Source of the DNA: Volvox africanus
Lineage: Eukaryota; Chlorophyta; Chlorophyceae; Chlamydomonadales; Volvocaceae
Direction of reading: 5' to 3'
Assembly: GCA_030268105.1 (NCBI GenBank)
Contig: BSDZ01000023.1
Coordinates: forward strand, 2,232,001-2,296,000
Length of the DNA stretch: 64,000 nucleotides
The notes under the pieces are model-generated. The model made no database searches, was not told the origin of the DNA, and saw only the letters and a program-made list of their open reading frames with translations. The position numbers and the translations under genes were made by a program. Positions 51,801 through 62,525 of this stretch are shown here, piece by piece; the stretch's first letter is position 1; each line of letters starts with the position of its first letter.

Positions 51801-54800
51801 CGGGTAAGATATGATACGGGATCGAGTTCAAAGGTGACATGTGTATTTCTTGATGCCTTGACTGACTGAGGGATTACCTTGCAGGGATGTTTCGCTCTAG
51901 AGTGGTGAATGACCCTTCCCCTTGGTTTTGGATTTACGATATACTGCCACAGACATTTCCGATTGGGCCTTTGTAGGCAGCCACAATTCCAGGACGGGCT
52001 TAGTATGCTAGGCGTCCGGGTCCGCTGTCCCTTGCGAGGTACGGAAATTCCTTATCCGCAACAGTGACAATCGAATGCCAATAACAGTAATAGTAATAAA
52101 AAAAAATAATAGTAAAAAAAATAATAATTATTATAAACATTTATATATTTATATAATAATAATAATAATAAACATAATAAACATAATAAACGTAATAATA
52201 ATAATAAACATAATTAACATAATTAACGTAATAATAATATTTATAATAATCATAATATTTTTAATCATAATAATTATAATTTTAATTACTATTTTTATTT
52301 ATTTATAATCATGAGATTCATAAGAATCATATGAATCATAATGATAGGGCTCCGGTGTTCCCTCCCCATCTCCCTCCCCCGCCCTTTGTCGGCGATGATG
52401 GTGGTGCTTTGGTGGCGTCGGTGGTGGCGTCGGTGGCGGACGGAGGGAGGGACGGAGAGAGGTTCCCATTCCCACCATCGCCACCGCTGCCACCACGGCC
52501 ACATACACCACTACGGCTACCGCCGCAAACACCGCCACCAAGGCGACCGCTGTAAGTATCCTGGGGTATGTACGGGCAGTGTTCATAAGTGGATCTTAAA
52601 CTGACATTCTCCGATTTGGCCTTCGTAGGCGGACACAACAGGGTCACTACACCCATGAAATAGAAACGGGTAAGATATGATACGGGATCGAGTTCAAAGG
52701 TGACATGTGTATTTCTTGATGCCTTGACTGACTGAGGGATTACCTTGCAGGGATGTTTCGCTCTAGAGTGGTGAATGACCCTTCCCCTTGGTTTTGGATT
52801 TACGATATACTGCCACAGACATTTCCGATTGGGCCTTTGTAGGCAGCCACAATTCCAGGACGGGCTTAGTATGCTAGGCGTCCGGGTCCGCTGTCCCTTG
52901 CGAGGTACGGAAATTCCTTATCCGCAACAGTGACAATCGAATGCCAATAACAGTAATAGTAATAAAAATAAAAATAATAGTAATAAAAATAATAATTATT
53001 ATAAACATTTATATATTTATATAATAATAAACATAATAAACATAATAAACATAATAAACGTAATAATAATAATAAACATAATTAACATAATTAACGTAAT
53101 AATAATATTTATAATTATCATAATATTTATAATCATAATAATTATAATTTTAATTACTATTTTTATTTATTTATAATCATGAGATTCATAAGAATCATAT
53201 GAATCATAATGATAGGGCTCCGGTGTTCCCTCCCCATCTCCCTCCCCCGCCCTTTGTCGGCGATGATGGTGGTGCTTTGGCGGCGTCGGTGGTGGCGTCG
53301 GTGGCGGACGGAGGGAGGGACGGAAAGAGGTTCCCATTCCCACCATCGCCACCGCTGCCACCACGGCCACATACACCACTACGACTACCGCCGCAAACAC
53401 CGCCACCAAGGCGACCGCTGTAAGTGTCCTGGGGTATGTACGGGCAGTGTTCATAATTGGATCTTAAACTGACATTCTGCGATTGGGCCTTCGTAGGCGG
53501 ACACAACAGGGTCACTACACCCATGAAATCGAAACGGGTAAGATATGATACGGGATCGAGTTCAAAGGTGACATGTGTATTTCTTGATGCCTTGACTGAC
53601 TGAGGGATTACCTTGCAGGGATGTTTCGCTCTAGAGTGGTGAATGACCCTTCCCCTTGGTTTTGGATTTACGATATACTGCCACAGACATTTCCGATTGG
53701 GCCTTTGTAGGCAGCCACAATTCCAGGACGGGCTTAGTATGCTAGGCGTCCGGGTCCGCTGTCCCTTGCGAGGTACGGAAATTCCTTATCCGCAACAGTG
53801 ACAATCGAATGCCAATAACAGTAATAGTAATAAAAATAAAAATAATAGTAATAAAAATAATAATTATTATAAACATGAATATATTTATATAAATAATAAT
53901 AATAATAAACATAATAAACATAATAAACGTAATAATAATAATAAACATAATTAACATAATTAACGTAATAATAATATTTATAATTATCATAATATTTATA
54001 ATCATAATAATTATAATTTTAATTACTATTTTTATTTATTTATAATCATGAGATTCATAAGAATCATATGAATCATAATGATAGGGCTCCGGTGTTCCCT
54101 CCCCATCTCCCTCCCCCGCCCTTTGTCGGCGATGATGGTGGTGCTTTGGCGGCGTCGGTGGTGGCGTCGGTGGCGGACGGAGGGAGGGACGGAGAGAGGT
54201 TCCCATTCCCACCATCGCCACCGCTGCCACCACGGCCACATACACCACTACGGCTACCGCCGCAAACACCGCCACCAAGGCGACCGCTGTAAGTATCCTG
54301 GGGTATGTACGGGCAGTGTTCATAAGTGGATCTTCAACTGACATTCTCCGATTCGGCCTTCGTAGGCGGACACAACAGGGTCACTACACCCATGAAATAG
54401 AAACGGGTAAGATATGATACGGGATCGAGTTCAAAGGTGACATGTGTATTTCTTGATGCCTTGACTGACTGAGGGATTACCTTGCAGGGATGTTTCGCTC
54501 TAGAGTGGTGAATGACCCTTCCCCTTGGTTTTGGATTTACGATATACTGCCACAGACATTTCCGATTGGGCCTTTGTAGGCAGCCACAATTCCAGGACGG
54601 GCTTAGTATGCTAGGCGTCCGGGTCCGCTGTCCCTTGCGAGGTACGGAAATTCCTTATCCGCAACAGTGACAATCGAATGCCAATAACAGTAATAGTAAT
54701 AAAAAAAAATAATAGTAAAAAAAATAATAATTATTATAAACATTTATATATTTATATAATAATAATAATAATAAACATAATAAACATAATAAACGTAATA

Positions 54801-55700
54801 ATAATAATAAACATAATTAACATAATTAACGTAATAATAATATTTATAATAATCATAATATTTTTAATCATAATAATTATAATTTTAATTACTATTTTTA
54901 TTTATTTATAATCATGAGATTCATAAGAATCATATGAATCATAATGATAGGGCTCCGGTGTTCCCTCCCCATCTCCCTCCCCCGCCCTTTGTCGGCGATG
55001 ATGGTGGTGCTTTGGTGGCGTCGGTGGTGGCGTCGGTGGCGGACGGAGGGAGGGACGGAGAGAGGTTCCCATTCCCACCATCGCCACCGCTGCCACCACG
55101 GCCACATACACCACTACGGCTACCGCCGCAAACACCGCCACCAAGGCGACCGCTGTAAGTATCCTGGGGTATGTACGGGCAGTGTTCATAAGTGGATCTT
55201 AAACTGACATTCTCCGATTTGGCCTTCGTAGGCGGACACAACAGGGTCACTACACCCATGAAATAGAAACGGGTAAGATATGATACGGGATCGAGTTCAA
55301 AGGTGACATGTGTATTTCTTGATGCCTTGACTGACTGAGGGATTACCTTGCAGGGATGTTTCGCTCTAGAGTGGTGAATGACCCTTCCCCTTGGTTTTGG
55401 ATTTACGATATACTGCCACAGACATTTCCGATTGGGCCTTTGTAGGCAGCCACAATTCCAGGACGGGCTTAGTATGCTAGGCGTCCGGGTCCGCTGTCCC
55501 TTGCGAGGTACGGAAATTCCTTATCCGCAACAGTGACAATCGAATGCCAATAACAGTAATAGTAATAAAAATAAAAATAATAGTAATAAAAATAATAATT
55601 ATTATAAACATTTATATATTTATATAATAATAATAATAATAAACATAATAAACATAATAAACGTAATAATAATAATAAACATAATTAACATAATTAACGT
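50930..55700 (+). repeat. 2,603-bp higher-order duplication
   Basis: Positions from about 50,930 to about 53,020 recur at about 53,533 to about 55,620 at a constant offset of 2,603 (three long units). Shared marks include the GCTTTGGTGGCGTCGG module variant (near 52,410 and 55,013) and a paired AATAGTAAAAAAAATAAT tract. Left limits are set by GGGTAACTAC and GAAATAGAAAC at 50,905-50,925 against GGGTCACTAC and GAAATCGAAAC at 53,508-53,530. After about 53,020 the copies diverge through AT-tract differences and the patch described at 53,320-53,500. Confidence 0.82.
53320..53500 (+). repeat. Left-type sequence patch inside a right-type long unit
   Basis: Within one long unit the variants switch to the set typical of the first 12 kb: GACGGAAAGAGG, CTACGACTACC, GTAAGTGTCCTGG, ATAATTGGATCTTAAACTG and GCGATTGGGCC. 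Sequence on both sides (GGTGTTCCCTCC before, GAGTTCAAAGGTGAC after) has the right-end form. The equivalent unit at +2,603 (55,923-56,095) lacks the switch. Confidence 0.75.
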
Positions 55701-58700
55701 AATAATAATATTTATAATTATCATAATATTTATAATCATAATAATTATAATTTTAATTACTATTTTTATTTATTTATAATCATGAGATTCATAAGAATCA
55801 TATGAATCATAATGATAGGGCTCCGGTGTTCCCTCCCCATCTCCCTCCCCCGCCCTTTGTCGGCGATGATGGTGGTGCTTTGGCGGCGTCGGTGGTGGCG
55901 TCGGTGGCGGACGGAGGGAGGGACGGAGAGAGGTTCCCATTCCCACCATCGCCACCGCTGCCACCACGGCCACATACACCACTACGGCTACCGCCGCAAA
56001 CACCGCCACCAAGGCGACCGCTGTAAGTATCCTGGGGTATGTACGGGCAGTGTTCATAATTGGATCTTCAACTGACATTCTCCGATTCGGCCTTCGTAGG
56101 CGGACACAACAGGGTCACTACACCCATGAAATCGAAACGGGTAAGATATGATACGGGATCGAGTTCAAAGGTGACATGTGTATGTCTTGATGCCTTGACT
56201 GACTGAGGGATTACCTTGCAGGGATGTTTCGCTCTAGAGTGGTGAATGACCCTTCCCCTTGGTTTTGGATTTACGATATACTGCCACTGACATTTCCGAT
56301 TGGGCCTTTGTAGGCAGCCACAATTCCAGGACGGGCTTAGTATGCTAGGCGTCCGGGTCCGCTGTCCCTTGCGAGGTACGGAAATTCCTTATCCGCAACA
56401 GTATCCTGGGGTAAGTACGGGCAGTGTTCATAAGTGGATCTTAAACTTACATTCTGCGATTTGGCCTTCGTAGGCGGACACAACAGGGTCACTACACCCA
56501 TGAAATCGAAACGGGTAAGATATGATACGGGATCGAGTTCAAAGGTGACATGTGTATTTCTTGATGCCTTGACTGACTGAGGGATTACCTTGCAGGGATG
56601 TTTCGCTCTAGAGTGGTGAATGACCCTTCCCCTTGGTTTTGGATTTACGATATACTGCCACTGACATTTCCGATTGGGCCTTTGTAGGCAGCCACAATTC
56701 CAGGACGGGCTTAGTATGCTAGGCGTCCGGGTCCGCTGTCCCTTGCGAGGTACGGAAATTCCTTATCCGCAACAGTGACAATCGAATGCCAATAACAGTA
56801 ATAGTAATAAAAATAAAAATAATAGTAATAAAAATAATAATTATTATAAACATTTATATATTTATATAATAATAATAATAATAAACATAATAAACATAAT
56901 AAACGTAATAATAATAATAAACATAATTAACATAATTAACGTAATAATAATATTTATAATAATCATAATATTTTTAATCATAATAATTATAATTTTAATT
57001 ACTATTTTTATTTATTTATAATCATGAGATTCATAAGAATCATATGAATCATAATGATAGGGCTCCGGTGTTCCCTCCCCATCTCCCTCCCCCGCCCTTT
57101 GTCGGCGATGATGGTGGTGCTTTGGCGGCGTCGGTGGTGGCGTCGGTGGCGGACGGAGGGAGGGACGGAGAGAGGTTCCCATTCCCACCATCGCCACCGC
57201 TGCCACCACGGCCACATACACCACTACGGCTACCGCCGCAAACACCGCCACCAAGGCGACCGCTGTAAGTATCCTGGGGTATGTACGGGCAGTGTTCATA
57301 AGTGGATCTTAAACTGACATTCTCCGATTTGGCCTTCGTAGGCGGACACAACAGGGTCACTACACCCATGAAATAGAAACGGGTAAGATATGATACGGGA
57401 TCGAGTTCAAAGGTGACATGTGTATTTCTTGATGCCTTGACTGACTGAGGGATTACCTTGCAGGGATGTTTCGCTCTAAGGTGGTGAATGACCCTTCCCC
57501 TTGGTTTTGGATTTACGATATACTGCCACTGACATTTCCGATTGGGCCTTTGTAGGCAGCCACAATTCCAGGACGGGCTTAGTATGCTAGGCGTCCGGGT
57601 CCGCTGTGCCTTGCGAGGTACGGAAATTCCTTATCCGCAACAGTGACAATCGAATGCCAATAACAGTAATAGTAATAAAAAAAATAATTATTATAAAAAT
57701 TGATATATTTATATAAATAATAATAATAAACATAATAAACATAATAAACGTAATAATAATAATAATAATAAACATAATTAACATAATTAACGTAATAATA
57801 ATATTTATAATAATCATAATATTTATAATCATAATAATTATTATTTTAATTACTATTTTTATTTATTTATAATCATGAGATTCATAAGAATCATATGAAT
57901 CATAATGATAGGGCTCCGGTGTTCCCTCCCCATCTCCCTCCCCCGCCCTTTGTCGGCGATGATGGTGGTGCTTTGGCGGCGTCGGTGGTGGCGTCGGTGG
58001 CGGACGGAGGGAGGGACGGAGAGAGGTTCCCATTCCCACCATCGCCACCGCTGCCACCACGGCCACATACACCACTACGGCTACCGCCGCAAACACCGCC
58101 ACCAAGGCGACCGCTGTAAGTATCCTGGGGTATGTACGGGCAGTGTTCATAATTGGATCTTAAACTGACATTCTCCGATTTGGCCTTCGTAGGCGGACAC
58201 AACAGGGTCACTACACCCATGAAATCGAAACGGGTAAGATATGATACGGGATCGAGTTCAAAGGTGACATGTGTATGTCTTGATGCCTTGACTGAGTGAG
58301 GGATTACCTTGCAGGGATGTTTCGCTCTAGAGTGGTGAATGACCCTTCCCCTTGGTTTTGGATTTACGATATACTGCCACTGACATTTCCGATTGGGCCT
58401 TTGTAGGCAGCCACAATTCCAGGACGGGCTTAGTATGCTAGGCGTCCGGGTCCGCTGTGCCTTGCGAGGTACGGAAATTCCTTATCCGCAACAGTGACAA
58501 TCGAATGCCAATAACAGTAATAGTAATAAAAATAAAAGTAATAGTAATAAAAATAATAATTATTATAAACATTAATATATTTATATAAATAATAATAATA
58601 ATAATAAACATAATAAACATAATAAACGTAATAATAATAATTAACATAATTAACATAATTAACGTAATATTAATATTTATAATAATCATAATAATTATTA

Positions 58701-61352
58701 TTTTAATTACTATTTTTATTTATTTATAATCATGAGATTCATAAGAATCATATGAATCATAATGATAGGGCTCCGGTGTTCCCTCCCCATCTCCCTCCCC
58801 CGCCCTTTGTCGGCGATGATGGTGGTGCTTTGGCGGCGTCGGTGGTGGCGTCGGTGGCGGACGGAGGGAGGGACGGAGAGAGGTTCCCATTCCCACCATC
58901 GCCACCGCTGCCACCACGGCCACATACACCACTACGGCTACCGCCGCAAACACCGCCACCAAGGCGACCGCTGTAAGTATCCTGGGGTATGTACGGGCAG
59001 TGTTCATAATTGGATCTTAAACTGACATTCTGCGATTTGGCCTTCGTAGGCGGACACAACAGGGTCACTACACCCATGAAATAGAAACGGGTAAGATATG
59101 ATACGGGATCGAGTTCAAAGGTGACATGTGTATGTCTTGATGCCTTGACTGAGTGAGGGATTACCTTGCAGGGATGTTTCGCTCGAGAGTGGTGAATGAC
59201 CCTTCCCCTTGGTTTTACGATATACTGCCACTGACATTTCCGATTGGGCCTTTGTAGGCAGCCACAATTCCAGGACGGGCTTAGTATGCTAGGCGTCCGG
59301 GTCCGCTGTGCCTTGCGAGGTACGGAAATTCCTTATCCGCTACAGAATCCTGGGGTATGTACGGGCAGTGTTCATAATTGGATCTTAAACTTACATTCTG
59401 CGATTTGGCCTTCGTAGGCGGACACAACAGGGTCACTACACCCATGAAATAGAAACGGGTAAGATATGATACGGGATCGAGTTCAAAGGTGACATGTGTA
59501 TTTCTTGATGCCTTGACTGACTGAGGGATTACCTTGCAGGGATGTTTCGCTCTAGAGTGGTGAATGACCCTTCCCCTTGGTTTTGGATTTACGATATACT
59601 GCCACTGACATTTTCGATTGGGCCTTTGTAGGCAGCCACAATTCCAGGACGGGCTTAGTATGCTAGGCGTCCGGGTCCGCTGTGCCTTGCGAGGTACGGA
59701 AATTCCTTATCCGCAACAGTATCCTGGGGTAAGTACGGGCAGTGTTCATAATTGGATCTTAAACTGACATTCTCCGATTTGGCCTTCGTAGGCGGACACA
59801 ACAGGGTCACTACACCCATGAAATAGAAACGGGTAAGATATGATACGGGATCGAGTTCAAAGGTGACATGTGTATTTCTTGATGCCTTGACTGACTGAGG
59901 GATTACCTTGCAGGGATGTTTCGCTCTAGAGTGCTGAATGACCCTTCCCCTTGGTTTTGGATTTACGATATTCTGCCATTGACATTTCCGATTGGGCCTT
60001 TGTAGGCAGCCACAATTCCAGGACGGGCTTAGTATGCTAGGCGTCCGGGTCCGCTGTGCCTTGCGAGGTACGGAAATTCCTTATCCGCAACAGTGACAAT
60101 CGAATGCCAATAACAGTAATAGTAATAAAAATTAAAGTAATAGTAATAAAAATAATAATTATTATAAACATTAATATATTTATATAAATAATAATAATAA
60201 TAAACATAATAAACATAATAAACGTAATAATAATAATTAACATAATTAACATAATTAACGTAATATTAATATTTATAATAATCATAATAATTATTATTTT
60301 AATTACTATTTTTATTTATTTATAATCATGAGATTCATAAGAATCATATGAATCATAATGATAGGGCTCCGGTGTTCCCTCCCCATCTCCCTCCCCCGCC
60401 CTTTGTCGGCGATGATGGTGGTGCTTTGGCGGCGTCGGTGGTGGCGTCGGTGGCGGACGGAGGGAGGGACGGAGAGAGGTTCCCATTCCCACCATCGCCA
60501 CCGCTGCCACCACGGCCACATACACCACTACGGCTACCGCCGCAAACACCGCCACCAAGGCGACCGCTGTAAGTATCCTGGGGTATGTACGGGCAGTGTT
60601 CATAATTGGATCTTAAACTGACATTCTGCGATTTGGCCTTCGTAGGCGGACACAACAGGGTCACTACACCCATGAAATCGAAACGGGTAAGATATGATAC
60701 GGGATCGAGTTCAAAGGTGACATGTGTATGTCTTGATGCCTTGACTGAGTGAGGGATTACCTTGCAGGGATGTTTCGCTCGAGAGTGGTGAATGACCCTT
60801 CCCCTTGGTTTTACGATATACTGCCACTGACATTTCCGATTGGGCCTTTGTAGGCAGCCACAATTCCAGGACGGGCTTAGTATGCTAGGCGTCCGGGTCC
60901 GCTGTGCCTTGCGAGGTACGGAAATTCCTTATCCGCTACAGAATCCTGGGGTATGTACGGGCAGTGTTCATAATTGGATCTTAAACTTACATTCTGCGAT
61001 TTGGCCTTCGTAGGCGGACACAACAGGGTCACTACACCCATGAAATAGAAACGGGTAAGATATGATACGGGATCGAGTTCAAAGGTGACATGTGTATTTC
61101 TTGATGCCTTGACTGACTGAGGGATTACCTTGCAGGGATGTTTCGCTCTAGAGTGCTGAATGACCCTTCCCCTTGGTTTTGGATTTACGATATTCTGCCA
61201 TTGACATTTCCGATTGGGCCTTTGTAGGCAGCCACAATTCCAGGACGGGCTTAGTATGCTAGGCGTCCGGGTCCGCTGTGCCTTGCGAGGTACGGAAATT
61301 CCTTATCCGCAACAGTATCCTGGGGTATGTACGGGCAGTGTTCATAAGTGGA
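55701..61352 (+). repeat. Terminal array block and abrupt array end
   Basis: Modules end at 56,028, 57,270, 58,121, 58,978 and 60,574. A segment at about 58,383-59,556 recurs at about 59,980-61,152 (offset 1,596). Both copies share a 6-bp deletion (GGTTTTACGATA for GGTTTTGGATTTACGATA, near 59,210 and 60,806), GCTCGAGAGTGG in place of GCTCTAGAGTGG (59,182 and 60,778), and CGCTACAGAATCC for CGCAACAGTATCC. The last unit stops inside TTCATAAGTGGA at 61,352, where CACTATAACAAGG replaces the expected TCTTAAACTG. The final unit is otherwise intact rather than gradually decayed. Confidence 0.85.
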
Positions 61353-61370
61353 CACTATAACAAGGAATTC

Positions 61371-61436
61371 GTGCGTTAGCTCGCGTTAGGCTCGCGTTAG
61401 GGACCCCTAACGCAAGCCTAACGCAAGCTTAACGCG
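61371..61436. repeat. Palindrome in the TAACGC-rich region
   Basis: GCGTTAGGG (61,394-61,402) and CCCTAACGC (61,405-61,413) are perfect inverted arms around two bases. Extending outward one motif, the arms match at 19 of 20 positions (GCGTTAGGCTC on the left, AAGCCTAACGC on the right). A third motif pair matches with a one-base bulge. This gives a cruciform-capable inverted repeat of about 60 bp. Confidence 0.8.
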
Positions 61437-61750
61437 AACTAACGCGAGCTAACGCAAAGCCTAACGCAAATCAAACGCATTGCGTTATTGCTTGCGTATC
61501 GCTAACGCAATCCTAACGCACCTAACGCAATCGCAAATAAACTTTTTTGGGAGGGAACGAAAATGTTTGCGTTTACTTTGCGTTAGCTAACGCAACCTAA
61601 CGCGAACTTACGCAATGTCAAACGCACCCACATAGATTCTAAGGTGTGCGTTAGGCCTAACGCAACGCAAGCGTTAGAGACCCATACGCAAGCAAAAATA
61701 CATAGCGTGCATGGAAGTTAAAGTTCTCTAACGCACAATATACGCACGCC

Positions 61751-61787
61751 TAACGCGCATTAACGCGCATTAACGCGCATTAACGCA
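61751..61787 (+). repeat. Short 10-bp tandem repeat
   Basis: Three perfect copies of TAACGCGCAT are followed by a partial fourth (TAACGCA). This is the only regular spacing in the TAACGC-rich region. Confidence 0.85.
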
Positions 61788-62048
61788 TGCTTGCGTATGC
61801 TGCGAATAATGCGTACACAGGTAGCAGTTGTGGGTTGCGTAAAAGTTTTAAACGCATGTAACTAACATATTCGCACGCTTTCGCAAGGTCTTACGCGTGC
61901 GATAGCAACATTCGCGCCACTTTCGCTTTGCGTACGAGGCAGCCTCGCATTCTTGCTCACTGCAACTACTTTTGGTCGTTCTGGTTATTTCTTTACTGTT
62001 TCAGTTCTCGTTCCTGTTATTGTTTGCTGTTTTGCCCACCCGCTGCAG

Positions 62049-62185
62049 AATTATTTTTGTGTGTACGGAAACTATCCTGTCATAATGTACGTAGCTGTTA
62101 TGAAGAATATCAATAGGATTTCAGTTTTGATAGATGAAAATATTCCAGGCAATAATTTACAGTTCAATATTCGGATAGCATCCAG
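62049..62185 (+). CDS. Possible internal exon of an unknown plus-strand gene
   Basis: A long pyrimidine-rich stretch (about 61,960-62,046) ends in CCCGCTGCAG, a good acceptor, and CATCCAG|GTAAGC at 62,181-62,191 is a strong donor. The 137 bp between has one open frame, with both other frames closed. It encodes 45 residues starting NYFCVYGNYPVIMYVAVMKN and ending NNLQFNIRIAS, leaving two bases of a split codon. The composition looks like a folded protein (hydrophobic and mixed polar, not low complexity), but I do not recognise the family. The open frame also continues upstream through the pyrimidine tract to an ATG at 61,953, so a first-exon start there is possible but less likely. No partner exons are visible in the window. 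Confidence 0.4.
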
Positions 62186-62411
62186 GTAAGCAGCCATTGG
62201 TGAGTACGCATTAATTCAACGAAACAATCAAATTTCTACACATCCAATCCTGCCAATCAAATTTGTTTATGAGTTCAATAATCATTTGTACCATGCACCA
62301 ATCATTTCAATCATCATTAGGTACATACATCCTAACTTCATCTGCCACCGCACATTTAGCAGCCCGCTCTAATATAAGCTTAGAAACAAACATGTTAGAT
62401 GTTAGTTCTAT
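62186..62411. other. Intergenic or intronic sequence, no feature seen
   Basis: This lies between the plus-strand exon and the stop of the minus-strand gene, so it may hold the 3' UTR of the latter. No AATAAA or ATTAAA is visible on the minus strand. The only structure noticed is an 11-bp direct repeat, CAATCAAATTT, near 62,226 and 62,254. Confidence 0.5.
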
Positions 62412-62525
62412 CTAATAGTATTCTATTTCACTCTCTCTGTTGTCGTCCTCCTCTGGCGCAGTGGTGGCGTCATCCTGCTCGTCCTCAATCTTCTGGTCCT
62501 CGCTCACCTCCTCCTCAAGCAACTC
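62412..62525 (-). CDS. Terminal exon of the minus-strand gene, acidic tail and stop
   Basis: The acceptor is AACTTTTCAG|GAGTTG. The phase-0 frame reads ELLEEEVSEDQKIEDEQ, then DDATTAPEEDDNRESEIEYY and TAG (62,414-62,412). It has 37 residues, about half acidic. An internal GAG|GTGAGC is also a strong donor, so a spliced form that uses only the first 18 bp here is possible. Confidence 0.55.
   Translation of the reverse strand, partial: ELLEEEVSEDQKIEDEQDDATTAPEEDDNRESEIEYY

Larger units (their letters stand above)
1..61352 (+). repeat. Two-form tandem satellite array (374-bp short and about 870-bp long units)
   Basis: All 61.35 kb is one head-to-tail family. Landmarks recurring in every unit are TTTGTAGGCAGCCACAATTC, GAGGTACGGAAATTCC, ACAACAGGGTCACTAC, GAAACGGGTAAGATATG, TGACTGACTGAGGGATTACC and AATGACCCTTCCCCTTGG. 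The basic period is 374-375 bp. In 43 units a 477-526 bp module interrupts the same position, giving long units of about 851-900 bp; about 65 units lack it. The module ends (last base of the right-hand AGT) lie at 972, 1824, 3074, 3950, 4828, 5706, 6968, 8570, 9804, 10682, 11944, 13546, 14780, 16014, 17248, 18476, 21215, 22449, 23309, 24543, 26191, 28213, 37310, 40047, 41289, 42520, 43751, 45365, 46233, 47104, 47974, 49205, 50448, 51691, 52557, 53425, 54294, 55160, 56028, 57270, 58121, 58978 and 60574. The array is cut by the left window edge, so its full length is unknown. Differences between copies are mostly single substitutions plus microsatellite length changes in the AT tract. The satellite family is not one I recognise. 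Confidence 0.97.
61353..61930. repeat. TAACGC/GCGTTA-rich low-complexity region at the array border
   Basis: About two dozen TAACGC or GCGTTA hexamers (roughly 17 and 7), plus looser ACGC/GCGT forms, are scattered here, densest from 61,370 to 61,800. They are unequally spaced and occur in both orientations, so this is not a simple tandem array. They are absent from the satellite next to it. No open frame of note lies in the dense part. I do not recognise the element; it could be a separate dispersed repeat, a binding-site cluster, or the decayed end of another satellite. Confidence 0.85.

Noticed and set aside
1..61352. CRISPR array or rDNA/5S cluster as the explanation for the repeats
   Set aside because: There are no short repeats with unique spacers, and the period is far too long for CRISPR. 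No recognisable 5S, snRNA or tRNA sequence, and no convincing A and B boxes, were found in the unit.
61394..61413. Head-to-head telomere motif (TTAGGG..CCCTAA) as a telomere fusion
   Set aside because: Only one copy of each hexamer is present, and both are by-products of the GCGTTAGGG/CCCTAACGC palindrome. There is no telomere tract.
61928..62116. 62-residue plus-strand frame overlapping the candidate exon
   Set aside because: It runs through the pyrimidine-rich acceptor tract and ends at a TAG inside the candidate exon, so it is a shadow of the better-supported frame.
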